DNA of 64,000 bases from NCBI GenBank assembly GCA_900116485.1, contig FPAX01000002.1, positions 124,001-188,000 of the forward strand, read 5' to 3'. This document shows positions 55,756 through 64,000 of this stretch, piece by piece. The notes beneath the pieces are model-generated. The model worked only from the letters and a program-made list of their open reading frames with translations. It did no database searches and was not told the DNA's origin. This DNA comes from Selenomonas sp. GACV-9. Its GTDB lineage: Bacteria > Bacillota > Negativicutes > Selenomonadales > Selenomonadaceae. How positions within the stretch are numbered: the first letter of the stretch is position 1; every line of letters begins with the position of its first letter. The position numbers and the translations under genes were made by a program.

Positions 55756-57246
55756 ATGACCATGAGCAACATCCCAACTGTCAAATGCGGTATCCTGTCT
55801 GTGAGCCGCGACTGTTTCATCATTTCCCTGTCGGAGAACCGCCGCCATGCCATCGCGGAAAGCTATAAAAAAAAGTACGGCCCTCTCTACGAAGTAAAGA
55901 AGACTGTTGAAAATGAAACGGATATGTTGGCTGCTGTCAAAGAAGCCAAAGAGGCCGGCTGTAATGCTTTGGTTGTATTCCTTGGCAACTTCGGCCCGGA
56001 AACGCCGGAAACGCTGATTGCCAAAGAATTTGATGGCCCAGTCATGTATGTCTCCGCTGCTGAAGAGACGGGCAAGGATCTCATCAATGGCCGTGGCGAT
56101 GCTTACTGTGGCATGCTCAATTGCTCGTATAATCTCGGCATGCGTCATCTCAAGGCCTTCATCCCCGAGTATCCTGTCGGCACGGCTGATGATATCGCCA
56201 CGATGATTGCCGAGTTCCAGCCGATTGCCCGTACGCTTATCGGGCTCTCCCACCTCAAGATCATCACGTTCGGGCCTCGCCCTCAGGATTTCTTTGCCTG
56301 CAATGCGCCAATCCAGCCCCTCTACGACCTCGGTGTGGAAATCGAAGAAAATTCCGAGCTAGACCTGCTGGTCGCTTACCGCGCCCACAAGGATGATCCG
56401 CGCATCACAGCCATCGTCGAAGATATGGCCAAAGAGCTCGGCCAAGAGGGCAACCCATATCCGGAAATGCTGCCGCGCATGGCTCAGTTCGAGCTCACGC
56501 TCAAGGATTGGATGGCTGAACACAAGGGCTCGCGTGACTATGTCGCCTTTGCCGATAAATGCTGGCCAGCCTTCCCGAAGGAGTTCGGCTTCGAGCCCTG
56601 CTATGTCAACAGCCGCATGGTCTCCCAGGGCATCCCGGTCTCCTGCGAGGTCGATATCTACGGCGCACTCAGCGAATACATCGGCCTCTGCGTCAGCGGC
56701 GATGCAGTGACGCTGCTCGACATCAACAACAGCGTCCCGAAAGATCTCTACGAAGCCGATATCAAACCTTCGACCAGCTACAAACTCGAAGATACCTTCA
56801 TGGGTTTCCACTGTGGCAATACGCCGCTCTGCAAACTCCGCAAAGGTGGCGTGAAATACCAGCTGATCCAGAACCGCCTGCTTGAAAATGGCGGCAAGCC
56901 AGACTTCACGCGCGGTACTCTCGAGGGCGACATCGCAGCAGGCGACATCACCTTCTTCCGCCTGCAAAGCACCTCCGATGGCCAGCTGCGCGCCTATGTT
57001 GCCGAAGGTGAAGTCCTGCCGGCATCGACGCATTCTTTCGGTGGCATCGGCATCTTCGCCATCCCGGAGATGGGCCGCTTCTACCGCCATGTGCTGATCC
57101 AGAAACGCTACCCGCATCACGGCGCCGTAGCCTTCGGTCACTTCGGCAAGACACTCTGGTCTGTTTTCCAGTATCTGGGCATTGCCGATGTCGCTTTCAA
57201 TCAGCCCAAAGGCATGCTTTACCCAACGGAAAATCCTTTCGCCTAA
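55756..57246 (+). CDS. L-fucose/L-arabinose isomerase family protein
   Basis: Aldose-ketose isomerase of the FucI/AraA fold, 496 residues. Candidate metal and catalytic residues, by comparison with FucI, are Glu298 in SCEVDIYGALSEY, Asp322 in LLDINNS and a His in HHGAVAFGHFG (454-462). It is shorter than E. coli FucI (about 590). It is divergent from xylB and shares its operator type, so a role in supplying xylulose or a related ketopentose is likely. No canonical xylA is visible. AAGGAG lies 9 nt before the ATG. Confidence 0.8.
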   Translation: MTMSNIPTVKCGILSVSRDCFIISLSENRRHAIAESYKKKYGPLYEVKKTVENETDMLAAVKEAKEAGCNALVVFLGNFGPETPETLIAKEFDGPVMYVSAAEETGKDLINGRGDAYCGMLNCSYNLGMRHLKAFIPEYPVGTADDIATMIAEFQPIARTLIGLSHLKIITFGPRPQDFFACNAPIQPLYDLGVEIEENSELDLLVAYRAHKDDPRITAIVEDMAKELGQEGNPYPEMLPRMAQFELTLKDWMAEHKGSRDYVAFADKCWPAFPKEFGFEPCYVNSRMVSQGIPVSCEVDIYGALSEYIGLCVSGDAVTLLDINNSVPKDLYEADIKPSTSYKLEDTFMGFHCGNTPLCKLRKGGVKYQLIQNRLLENGGKPDFTRGTLEGDIAAGDITFFRLQSTSDGQLRAYVAEGEVLPASTHSFGGIGIFAIPEMGRFYRHVLIQKRYPHHGAVAFGHFGKTLWSVFQYLGIADVAFNQPKGMLYPTENPFA

Positions 57247-57275
57247 ATATTCCCCCTTCCTATAAATTCCCATAG

Positions 57276-57310
57276 AAAAAAGGCAGCTGTCGTCACAGCT
57301 GCCTTTTTTC
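57276..57310 (+). terminator. Isomerase gene terminator
   Basis: Perfect stem AAAAGGCAGCTGT / ACAGCTGCCTTTT with a CGTC loop and T-run. Confidence 0.9.
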
Positions 57311-57527
57311 AGGGAATTTGTCGTTTTACTTTTGGGGAAAAACGGAAAAACGGAATATGCAAAGGGGAGTGGCATATTTCCATTATGTTATAGCTGTAGA
57401 AAAACTACATGAACTATGTATTTATAGTAATACCTCTAACATGTTCATACAATATGTTCTCCCATTTTTTGAAGCAGTGTTACGTAAAAACGTAAAAATT
57501 TTGGTTCGTTGTTACAAATTTTATGTT
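57311..57527. other. AT-rich intergenic region between the isomerase gene and modC
   Basis: No gene was supported: the one open frame here continues antisense into modC. The palindrome TTACGT-AAAA-ACGTAA lies at 57480-57495, near the end of modC. Confidence 0.5.
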
Positions 57528-58577
57528 TTATTGCTGCATCAGGATGATCTTTTCCGGAGGGATATAGACATAGAGCTCCGTTTTCCTAGAGCTGTATTCC
57601 TCCCACACTGCTTTGGGCAATTCCCACCGAATCGGTTTAGCCGAAGTTCCCTGCCTACGGATCATCACCAGATAAGAGAACACATCTTCGATGATCTGGA
57701 CAATTTCCATCGGATAAGTATTTTCTCCCGCCTGGCTCCGCAACTCCAGAAAATGAGCCCGTATCCCTGCATAGCGGATATTTTCCGGCACCCCAGCTGC
57801 GACAGCCAGTTCCAGTGCCCAATCCTCAGCCCATATCCGCTGCTTGGCCACTTGTTTAGCCTGGGAAATATTCTTACACCCCGTCAAGAGCGTCGCCGCC
57901 AATGTTTCAGGATTCTTGAACAGATCTTTTGTGGTATGGACTTGTTCCAGCCTGCCTTGTTTTATGACAGCAGCTTTGCCGGCCAGCCGATAGACTTCGC
58001 CGCGGTCATGGGACACCAGCAGCGCTGTCCCATGATATGATTTCAGTACATCGCCGAGCTCAAGCTCCAGCTGCCATTTCAAGTAGCCATCGAGGGCCGA
58101 AAAAGGTTCATCAAGCAAGAGAAGTTCTGAATCAGCCGCCAGGATGCGGGCAAAGGCCGCCCGCTGTTGCTGCCCGCCAGAAAGCTCATGCGGATAGGCA
58201 TCAGCCAGTTCCTTCAGGCCAAAACGTTCAAGATTTTCCTGAACCTTTGCCGATCGCTCCGATGCTGGGCCGCTAGCTACAAAACCAATATTTTCCTTGA
58301 TGGTCATGTTCGGAAACAGGGCGTAATTCTGGAACAGATAGCCGATATGACGCTGCTGCGGGGACAGATCGATCCCTAGCTCACTATCATAGAGCACGCG
58401 TCCATTGAGCACGATGCGACCGCTGTCAGGCGTCTCAATACCGGCAATGCACTTAAGTGTCATGCTCTTGCCACAGCCCGAAGCCCCCAGCAAAGCAAAG
58501 ACCTCATCCTGCACAGCAAAGTCTGCCACCAACTCGAAACTTCGCAGCTGCTTGCGGATACTTACGGTCAGTTCCAT
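57528..58577 (-). CDS. modC: Molybdate ABC transporter ATPase
   Basis: ATPase of the molybdate (or tungstate) importer, 349 residues. Walker A GASGCGKS is near residue 33, Q-loop GYLFQNYALFP, signature LSGGQQQRAAFARIL and Walker B LLLLDEPFSALD. The C-terminal region (about 240-349) is where the regulatory MOP/TOBE domain sits in ModC, but no clear MOP motif could be picked by eye. The start overlaps modB by 10 nt. Last gene of modABC. Confidence 0.9.
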   Translation of the reverse strand: MELTVSIRKQLRSFELVADFAVQDEVFALLGASGCGKSMTLKCIAGIETPDSGRIVLNGRVLYDSELGIDLSPQQRHIGYLFQNYALFPNMTIKENIGFVASGPASERSAKVQENLERFGLKELADAYPHELSGGQQQRAAFARILAADSELLLLDEPFSALDGYLKWQLELELGDVLKSYHGTALLVSHDRGEVYRLAGKAAVIKQGRLEQVHTTKDLFKNPETLAATLLTGCKNISQAKQVAKQRIWAEDWALELAVAAGVPENIRYAGIRAHFLELRSQAGENTYPMEIVQIIEDVFSYLVMIRRQGTSAKPIRWELPKAVWEEYSSRKTELYVYIPPEKIILMQQ

Positions 58578-59239
58578 AGTGCCGCCCCCTTATCTGTGTG
58601 GGCAATCCACCAGTTCATAAGCATGACAAATACCAACGAGAAGACAACGATCACCATAGCCCAATCAAAGGCCAGCTCGTAATCATTTGCCTGCACGGCC
58701 GCATAGATGGCTGTACTCATCGTCTGGGTCTTGCCAGGGATATTGCCAGCAAACATGATCGTTGCACCGAATTCCCCCAAAGCCCGCGTGAACGAGAGCA
58801 CCACCCCCGCCAGGATACCAGCACGCGCATTGGGCACAAGGATGTGCCAGAAGATGCGCCATTCCGATACCCCCAGCGTCCGCGCCGCATGAATGATATT
58901 GGGATCCAACTGCTCGAAAGCGCCCCGTGCCGTCCGATACATCAGCGGCAGCGACACCACCACAGCAGCGATAACTGCAGCTTTCCAGGTGAACACCAGC
59001 GAGATATCCCATTGGAGCAGGAATCTGCCCAGGCTGCTGCGCTTGCCCAGCAGCAGCAACAGGAAAAAGCCGACAACTGTCGGCGGCAGCACCATCGGCA
59101 ACGTAATAATGGCATCAGCCAGGCCTTTGAACCGGTTCATGCGCACCACCATCAAAGCCAGGCCAATGCCAGCAAAGAACGTCACCACCGTTGCTGCACC
59201 GGCTGTTTCCAGCGTGATGATCAGCGGTGATATTTCCAT
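58568..59239 (-). CDS. modB: Molybdate ABC transporter permease
   Basis: Inner-membrane permease, 223 residues, five or six membrane segments. The permease EAA loop reads ARTLGVSEWRIFWHILVPNARAGILAG (about residues 140-166, quoted by its ends), and LPMVLPPTVVGFFLLL is the family motif near residue 50. AGGTA lies upstream of ATG 59239, 1 nt after the modA stop. Confidence 0.93.
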   Translation of the reverse strand: MEISPLIITLETAGAATVVTFFAGIGLALMVVRMNRFKGLADAIITLPMVLPPTVVGFFLLLLLGKRSSLGRFLLQWDISLVFTWKAAVIAAVVVSLPLMYRTARGAFEQLDPNIIHAARTLGVSEWRIFWHILVPNARAGILAGVVLSFTRALGEFGATIMFAGNIPGKTQTMSTAIYAAVQANDYELAFDWAMVIVVFSLVFVMLMNWWIAHTDKGAALWN

Positions 59240-59240
59240 A

Positions 59241-60035
59241 TCATTTTACCTCAAACCCATATCTTTCAAAGAGCCTCTTATTCGCATCACTGGCCACAAA
59301 GGCAAGGAAATCCTTGGCAGCAGTAAGCTGCTTGGAGTCCTTGAGCGCCGCAGCCGGATAGACGATTGGCTTATGCGTATCTGCCGGCGCCTTGGCCACG
59401 ACTTTTACCTTGTCCGACACAGCCGCATCCGTCGCATAGACAACACCGCACTCAGTCTCGCCGGATTCTACCCACGAAAGCACCTGGCGGACATCGGAGC
59501 CATAGACCGCTTTTGCTTTTACCGCATCAAGGATCCCCAGTTTCGTGAACACTTCCTCGGAATACTGGCCAACGGGCACCCCTTTCGGCTCACCCAGAGC
59601 AATATGCTTGATGCTACTGTCCGTCACCTGCCTGAAATCAGCCAGATCTTTGCCGCCATCTTTCGGCACGATCAGCACGACCTCATTCTGCAATAGATCA
59701 CAGCGCGTCCCCTCAGCCAATAAGCCATCATTTTCCAACGCATTCATCTGTTTCTGCGCCGCTGAGAAGAACAGATCCGTCTCGCCGCCATTCTGGATAG
59801 CCTGCTGCAGAGCACCAGAGCTGCCGAAGTTGAAGACAACCTTGACATTGGGATGCTCCTTCTCATAGCTTGCTGCCAGCTCTTTCATGACATCGGTAAG
59901 GCTGGCCGCCGCCGCAACATGCAGCTCAACCGTCTCTTTTTCCGCAGAGGACGAAGTGCTCGCCACCTGCTGACTGCCACAGCCCATCATGACTGCCGTC
60001 ATCATCGCCATGACCATGACCAAAATCTTTTTCAT
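59241..60035 (-). CDS. modA: Molybdate-binding lipoprotein
   Basis: Substrate-binding protein for molybdate or tungstate, 264 residues. The signal peptide ends in MMGCG (lipobox Cys about residue 19). The mature part has the family signatures AAASLTDVMKELA, FNFGSSGALQQAIQNG and TDLFFSAAQKQM, whose Ser residues bind the oxyanion. GGAGG lies 10 nt before ATG. It is the first gene of modABC, behind a molybdenum-cofactor riboswitch candidate. Confidence 0.94.
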   Translation of the reverse strand: MKKILVMVMAMMTAVMMGCGSQQVASTSSSAEKETVELHVAAAASLTDVMKELAASYEKEHPNVKVVFNFGSSGALQQAIQNGGETDLFFSAAQKQMNALENDGLLAEGTRCDLLQNEVVLIVPKDGGKDLADFRQVTDSSIKHIALGEPKGVPVGQYSEEVFTKLGILDAVKAKAVYGSDVRQVLSWVESGETECGVVYATDAAVSDKVKVVAKAPADTHKPIVYPAAALKDSKQLTAAKDFLAFVASDANKRLFERYGFEVK

Positions 60036-60063
60036 CCGTTATTTTCCTCCTTTTCAAAACGGA

Positions 60064-60151
60064 AGGGAGCGCGGTTTCCTGTGCTCCCCTGTGGGTATTA
60101 CCCAGGCGCAGCATCATAGCGCATGACCTTAGATGCTTTTGCTCGGAGTTA
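60064..60151 (-). ncRNA. Molybdenum-cofactor (Moco) riboswitch candidate upstream of modABC
   Basis: On the minus strand the leader contains, in order, ACTCCGAGC, AAGCATCTAAGGTCATGCGC with a matching GATGCT arm, CCTGGGTAATACCCA, and ACAGGAAACCGCGCTCC, which pairs with GGGGAGC before it. These match the Moco RNA consensus as I remember it, and the position before molybdate uptake genes fits. The GGGAGC/GCTCCC helix close to the ribosome site could couple ligand binding to translation. Confidence 0.75.
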
Positions 60152-60158
60152 CTCCATA

Positions 60159-60164
60159 ATTATA
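60159..60164 (-). promoter_or_regulatory. -10 box of the modABC leader
   Basis: Perfect TATAAT on the minus strand just upstream of the riboswitch; the -35 region is poorly conserved. Confidence 0.5.
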
Positions 60165-60209
60165 CGCCAAAACACGCAGAAAGACTATAAAAAATATCAC
60201 AACACAAAA

Positions 60210-60240
60210 AGCCCTGCCCGCAGGCAGGACTTCCTTATGC
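60210..60240 (-). terminator. sigH terminator
   Basis: AAGTCCTGCC / GGCAGGGCTT stem with a 4-nt loop, then TTTGTGTTG on the minus strand, just after sigH. Confidence 0.75.
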
Positions 60241-60247
60241 TTTGATA

Positions 60248-60997
60248 TCAATGAATCAGTCCGTCATCGTCAGCGACACCACGCAAACGGCGATTGATGG
60301 AACTAAGGCCGCGATACACTGTACTGATATCCAGCTCATCACCGCGATTTTCCATATACTTCTCGAGTTTGCGCTTTACACGCTGCAATGCATTATCAAT
60401 CGATTTGACATGGCGGTCAAGATCTTCTGCAATCTCTTGATAGGACTTGCCATCAAGATAACTCATGAGCACTTTCCATTCAAGATCTGACAGGATCTCT
60501 TCCATCTTCTTCTCAATATCAACGAACTCTTCCCGGCTGATGACGAGATCTTCTGGATCGGCAGCTTTTGCACCAGACAGCACATCCAACAAGGTACGAT
60601 CTGAGTCCTCGTCATAGATCGGCTTATTCAGCGAAATATACGAGTTCAGTGGAATATGCTTCTGACGAGTAGCTGTCTTGATAGCCGTAATGATCTGACG
60701 CGTCACACAAAGTTCCGCAAATGCACGGAAGGAAGACAGCTTATCATTGCGGAAGTCACGGATGGCCTTGTAAAAGCCAATCATGCCCTCCTGGATGATA
60801 TCCTCGCGATCTGCTCCAATAAGGAAATACGATCGTGCCTTCGCCCGTACAAAATTCCGGTACTTGTTGATAAGATAATCGAGTGCGACCTTGTCATTCC
60901 TATCTCTTATGGCTAATAATATCTCTTCGTCCGTAAGATTAGCGAATTCCCCATATAATTCTTCGCTAAAAAGTTCTGTAGTCGATTCTGCTTCCAT
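60248..60997 (-). CDS. sigH: RNA polymerase sigma-H factor
   Basis: Alternative sigma-70 family factor of the SigH/Spo0H group, 249 residues. Region 2 has YFLIGADREDIIQEGMIGFYKAIRDF (about 57-82, quoted by its ends) and region 4 has LDGKSYQEIAEDLDRHVKSIDNALQRVKRK. Position next to yacP, rlmB, thyX, mrnC and cysS matches sigH of Bacillus. In spore formers it drives early sporulation and competence; here the targets are unknown, and the window shows no sporulation genes. A good promoter lies upstream. The C-terminal tail after region 4 is about 25 residues longer than usual. Confidence 0.92.
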   Translation of the reverse strand: MEAESTTELFSEELYGEFANLTDEEILLAIRDRNDKVALDYLINKYRNFVRAKARSYFLIGADREDIIQEGMIGFYKAIRDFRNDKLSSFRAFAELCVTRQIITAIKTATRQKHIPLNSYISLNKPIYDEDSDRTLLDVLSGAKAADPEDLVISREEFVDIEKKMEEILSDLEWKVLMSYLDGKSYQEIAEDLDRHVKSIDNALQRVKRKLEKYMENRGDELDISTVYRGLSSINRRLRGVADDDGLIH

Positions 60998-61058
60998 CGC
61001 ACTTTTCCCCTTTGCTGAAAACCCCCGTTTTCATTTTCTTACTTCCCTTGATAAGAAA

Positions 61059-61088
61059 ATTATACCCCCTCTTTGTTGGTAGCGTCAA
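61059..61088 (-). promoter_or_regulatory. Promoter of sigH
   Basis: TTGACG (61083-61088), 18-nt spacer, perfect TATAAT (61059-61064) on the minus strand, about 60 nt before the sigH start. Confidence 0.75.
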
Positions 61089-61154
61089 GGATTCCTCTAG
61101 GACTTTTCTCCCCTATCGGATTATTTTTCAGTTCGAAATACAAAATTTAATCAA

Positions 61155-61685
61155 TTATTGATGGGATTTGCGCATTTCATCCAGTTTCTTGACTGTTTCG
61201 TGGTCCAGCCTATCCTCAACCTCCAAGCGAGTGACAGGCAAGGTCACATGCCCCAGATACTCTTTCTGCAATGTTTTCTTAGTTCGTCGTACAAACTTCC
61301 GAAATTCCGACGAAGGAATACGGAATGCACCAGCACCAAGAATCACACTCTGCTCAGCACTATCAGAAGTCACGACATGAACTTCCCGGCCGCAGCGAAC
61401 CATGTCATAAGCCAATCGCTCAATGCAACTGTCAGCGGTCTCCCCCTCGCCGGTATAGATCAGCTCCATATGGTCGTTGACTTTTTCCCGATGTTCCTCA
61501 TCATCCGTGAACATCGCATCAAACACGATCGTGATATCAATCTTTTCATATGCTCCATATTCGGCCAGCTGGTGAACCAGCTGGTCCCTGGCCTCGGATA
61601 GATCGGCACGCAGGCGGATAAGTTCAGGCCAGGAATTGATGACATTATAGCCATCAATAATATAGTACTCTCTCTTCCTGCTCAT
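61155..61685 (-). CDS. NYN domain ribonuclease, YacP/Rae1-like
   Basis: A 176-residue PIN-like (NYN) nuclease. The N-terminal YYIIDGYNVINSW carries the first acidic residue, ITIVFDAMFTDDEEH and VVTSDSAEQ the others. Rae1 of Bacillus subtilis cleaves mRNA in the ribosomal A site; the same gene neighbourhood (cysS-mrnC-rlmB-yacP-sigH) supports the match. It starts 2 nt after the rlmB stop, so translation is coupled. Confidence 0.9.
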   Translation of the reverse strand: MSRKREYYIIDGYNVINSWPELIRLRADLSEARDQLVHQLAEYGAYEKIDITIVFDAMFTDDEEHREKVNDHMELIYTGEGETADSCIERLAYDMVRCGREVHVVTSDSAEQSVILGAGAFRIPSSEFRKFVRRTKKTLQKEYLGHVTLPVTRLEVEDRLDHETVKKLDEMRKSHQ

Positions 61686-61687
61686 AG

Positions 61688-62575
61688 TCAGCCTTTCTTC
61701 AGCAAACGCTGCCGCATGGACTCATACATGAGAATAGAGCCCGCTACAGAGGCGTTGAGTGAATTGATTTTCCCGACCATCGGCATCTGTACGATGAAAT
61801 CGCACTGTTCCTTGGTCAGACGGCTCATGCCACGACCTTCACTACCAACTACCAGAACCAGCGGTCCCGTCAGATCGGCCTCATAATAATTCTGGCTGCC
61901 ATCCATATCAGCTCCGGCTACCCAGAATCCCTGCTCCTTGAGTTTCTTGAGTGTCTGGGCAATATTGCCGATGCGCGCCACCGGAACATACTCGATAGCG
62001 CCAGCCGATGTCTTGGCTACAGTAGCTGTCAGAGGTACGCTGCGGCGTTTCGGTATCAGCACACCGTGGACGCCAGTCGCATCGGCGGTGCGCAATAGTG
62101 CCCCCAGGTTATGGGGATCCTCCAGCTCATCGAGCAGCAGCAGGAACGGCGCTTCGCCCTTCTCCGCTGCCGCTTTCAAGATATCCTCCAGCTCAGCATA
62201 GGCGACGGGGGCCACATAAGCCAGTACACCCTGATGGCGCAGACCGCCTGCCACAGCCTCGATCTTGCTGCGCTCGACGAACTGGGTGACAATGCCACGC
62301 TCTTTGGCCAGCGCAACGATTTCGCTGACGGACCCTTCCTTATCGCCCTCGGCCAGCAAGAGCTTATTGATGCCACGACCGGCACGCAGCGCCTCGGTTA
62401 CTGCATTGCGGCCAATCAGTACATCCTCAGGCAATTCCCGCTCTACAGCCGGATTATCCCGGCGTTCACGCGGCTCGCGGCGTTTGCCGCCCTCGCGTTT
62501 TTCCGCATGTTCCTGACGATTCTTGCCGTTGCGGAACGGCTTTTTCTTTTTATCGCTAAATTCTCTCATGCTCAA
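61688..62575 (-). CDS. rlmB: 23S rRNA 2'-O-methyltransferase, RlmB/TrmH family
   Basis: SPOUT-class methyltransferase, probably modifying G2251 of 23S rRNA. 295 residues. A basic N-terminal tail (Lys/Arg/Glu-rich, about 1-50) precedes the substrate-binding domain [20 protein letters not shown]. The SPOUT domain has [34 protein letters not shown] and a C-terminal [20 protein letters not shown] knot. The start is TTG 62573-62575 overlapping thyX (TTGA); ATG 62569 two codons later is equally possible. Confidence 0.93.
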   Translation of the reverse strand: MSMREFSDKKKKPFRNGKNRQEHAEKREGGKRREPRERRDNPAVERELPEDVLIGRNAVTEALRAGRGINKLLLAEGDKEGSVSEIVALAKERGIVTQFVERSKIEAVAGGLRHQGVLAYVAPVAYAELEDILKAAAEKGEAPFLLLLDELEDPHNLGALLRTADATGVHGVLIPKRRSVPLTATVAKTSAGAIEYVPVARIGNIAQTLKKLKEQGFWVAGADMDGSQNYYEADLTGPLVLVVGSEGRGMSRLTKEQCDFIVQMPMVGKINSLNASVAGSILMYESMRQRLLKKG

Positions 62576-63264
62576 TCATTCTCCCGAAGTTTCAGCATCT
62601 CCTGGAACTTGCCGCAGGTCATAGCCCCTTCCGGGCAGCGACCCGTATTGACGCAGCTGGCACCAGCATTGTGGAAGAGCGTCGGTGCCACCTTCTTGAC
62701 CTCAGCCAGCATCTTATAGGCCATTTCACGGATTTCCCACTGGGCACGGTTGCAGCAGCGCAGATTGAAGAAATGCAGCAGCGAACGCGCATTCATCGTC
62801 ACGAGAATCTTCGTCTCCGTGGCATTGGCCAGCACATACCGTGCATCCTCTTTGGGCACGCCCATTTCCGTAAGCTCGTCATACGTCTCGCGGATTTTCG
62901 CCAGCAGCGCCTCATATTTGGCCTTGGCCTCTGGTCTTTCTGCAATCGTCGGCGGCGTGATGTACTCAAATCCATGCGCGGCAACATAGCGCTGCGACTG
63001 CTGATCGTAGGACGCGATGCGATGGCGGACGAGCTGATGCGTGAGTACACGGCTGACCCCCTCAATGCCGAACGTGAAGGTGACATGCTCAATCGTCGAG
63101 CCATGGCCCAGCGTCACCATCTTACGCACCATTTCCTTCGCCTTGTCATCGCTGATCTTTTCAGCCAGTTCCTCCGCACCGGCTGACGAATAGCAGAGAC
63201 GGGCAGCCATAGCCACCACGTGCTCCGGATTCGGCGTATATTCCAACAACTTGACCTTTATCAT
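62572..63264 (-). CDS. thyX: Flavin-dependent thymidylate synthase
   Basis: Makes dTMP from dUMP using methylene-tetrahydrofolate, FAD and NADPH, 230 residues. The ThyX motif [13 protein letters not shown] is near residue 80, [10 protein letters not shown] before it, and a [12 protein letters not shown] helix near 160. GGAG lies 13 nt before the ATG. It lies 4 nt after mrnC and overlaps rlmB by 4 nt, so is part of the cysS-mrnC-thyX-rlmB-yacP operon. Confidence 0.95.
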   Translation of the reverse strand: MIKVKLLEYTPNPEHVVAMAARLCYSSAGAEELAEKISDDKAKEMVRKMVTLGHGSTIEHVTFTFGIEGVSRVLTHQLVRHRIASYDQQSQRYVAAHGFEYITPPTIAERPEAKAKYEALLAKIRETYDELTEMGVPKEDARYVLANATETKILVTMNARSLLHFFNLRCCNRAQWEIREMAYKMLAEVKKVAPTLFHNAGASCVNTGRCPEGAMTCGKFQEMLKLREND

Positions 63265-63268
63265 AAAC

Positions 63269-63757
63269 TTATTTCTTGCTCCTTATTTCCTTCATCATGG
63301 CTTTCGAGATAATCTGGAACGAGGCCTCAGCTAACTCATAGAGCCGCTCATTCTGCTCCGACAGATAGAGACTGCCCAGCAGTGCCTCAAAACCTGTACT
63401 CGCATGGTACTCAGCTACGCTGGCACTGCGCGGCGCATGGCTCTTGGCATTGCGGCCGCGGCGATAGATTGCCTTTTCCTCCTCTGTCAGCATGGTTTCG
63501 ATTCCCTGATAGGCCTTGGCCTGCCAGACAGCTGAAACGATCTGCGCACTGAATGAATGCAGAGCCTGCACCTTGCACTGCTCATAGGAGAGCAGGCGCG
63601 TGCGCACATACAGATGGAAATAGGCATCGCCGACATAGGCCAGCACCAATGGATTGAGCTGCCTGACATCAATGTCCTTGTAACGCTGGAGTACCCCATC
63701 CTGCCCGTCTGGCTCAAACATCATATCGACGAGTTTCTGAAAATGTTCAAACTTCAT
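63269..63757 (-). CDS. mrnC: Mini-ribonuclease III
   Basis: RNase III-like enzyme without a double-stranded RNA-binding domain; matures 23S rRNA in Firmicutes. 162 residues. The catalytic [16 protein letters not shown] (conserved ED-type acidic positions), [28 protein letters not shown] (given by its ends) and the typical YRRGRN motif are present. ATG 63755-63757 overlaps the cysS stop (ATGA); GGAAGAAAG lies upstream. Confidence 0.94.
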   Translation of the reverse strand: MKFEHFQKLVDMMFEPDGQDGVLQRYKDIDVRQLNPLVLAYVGDAYFHLYVRTRLLSYEQCKVQALHSFSAQIVSAVWQAKAYQGIETMLTEEEKAIYRRGRNAKSHAPRSASVAEYHASTGFEALLGSLYLSEQNERLYELAEASFQIISKAMMKEIRSKK

Positions 63758-64000
63758 GCTTTCTTCCACCGTGCGCCATTTGGCGTATCCTCGATAACGA
63801 TGCCCGCCTCTTTGAGTTCATCACGGATCTTATCCGCCAAAGCCCAATTCTTCTCTTTACGGGCATCCTGGCGGATACTGATGATCAGCTCCATGAGCTT
63901 ATCCGTAAGGCCATCGTCTGCAACCGCTTCTTCCTGCTCAAAGATGCCGATGATGGCAGCCATTTCCTTGTAGATCTCGCTGACACGGCCAAAGCCTGCG
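63754..64000 (-). CDS. cysS: Cysteinyl-tRNA synthetase, C-terminal end
   Basis: The last 81 residues of CysRS; the gene begins beyond the right window edge. The readable part shows the C-terminal helical domain with the family ending KNWALADKIRDELKEAGIVIEDTPNGARWKK. The frame stays open to the window end. It overlaps mrnC by 4 nt. Confidence 0.93.
   Translation of the reverse strand, partial: AGFGRVSEIYKEMAAIIGIFEQEEAVADDGLTDKLMELIISIRQDARKEKNWALADKIRDELKEAGIVIEDTPNGARWKKA

Noticed and set aside
57480..57495. TTACGT-AAAA-ACGTAA as a ModE-type operator
   Set aside because: It lies at the 3' end of modC, far from the modA promoter, and does not resemble known ModE sites closely; probably chance in AT-rich DNA.
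57318..58040. A + strand open frame starting in the gap before modC
   Set aside because: Most of it is antisense to modC, there is no convincing ribosome site, and the left part is low-complexity AT-rich sequence.

Overview
The window reads as a chromosomal segment of a Gram-negative-type (diderm) Firmicute, most likely a motile member of the Selenomonadaceae such as Selenomonas. Firmicute traits are a SigH-type sigma factor, two T-box riboswitches, Mini-RNase III, ComFB and the phoH-ybeY-era-recO-glyQS gene order. An OstA/LptA-like exported protein argues for an outer membrane, and flagellar hook genes argue for motility. The genus is inferred from gene content; no rRNA gene is present. There is no phage, insertion sequence, CRISPR array or obvious genomic island. 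The most accessory-looking part is about 31.4-42.8 kb.

Region 1-22 kb is mostly housekeeping genes on the minus strand: uvrB (partial), a membrane protein with an HD-GYP protein that lacks its HD histidine, leuS, yitT, trmK-nif3 behind tRNA-Asn, dgt/dnaG/rpoD, and phoH-ybeY-era-DUF502-recO-lipoprotein followed by the T-box-controlled glyQS operon. Plus-strand exceptions are a dicarboxylate/amino-acid:cation symporter and the OstA-like gene. Region 22-31 kb holds bioB under a BirA-type operator, a DUF2156 protein, an orphan DhaM-like EIIA, single-chain purL, a YhcH-family protein, and alaR-alaT behind a T-box whose specifier reads GCU (Ala).

Region 31-43 kb holds comFB, tRNA-Arg(CCG), a tiny membrane protein with a Ser/Asp tail, a metQ-like lipoprotein with an aminotransferase, an alpha-glucoside PTS/6-phospho-alpha-glucosidase operon with its RpiR regulator, a large AT-rich flgE with a flagellar-operon protein, a small serine recombinase and an unrecognised Cys-rich protein. 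The RpiR gene and the PTS operon share a TGAC-NN-GTCA palindrome.

Region 43-48.6 kb carries a zinc-type ABC importer without a binding protein, downstream of an ABC-2 exporter, then a coiled-coil protein with a deacetylase lipoprotein, and a LacI-family regulator. Region 48.7-57.3 kb is a xyloside/xylose catabolic locus: DUF4867, GH43 xylosidase, GPH transporter, sugar porter and xylB, with a divergent L-fucose-isomerase-family gene where xylA might be expected. Both divergent promoters carry a GCGTGC/GCACGC palindrome just after the predicted transcription start.

Region 57.5-64 kb contains modABC behind a molybdenum-cofactor riboswitch candidate, then sigH, yacP, rlmB, thyX, mrnC and cysS (partial). 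All positions, starts and motifs were read by eye. Family names rest on recognised motifs, not on database searches.
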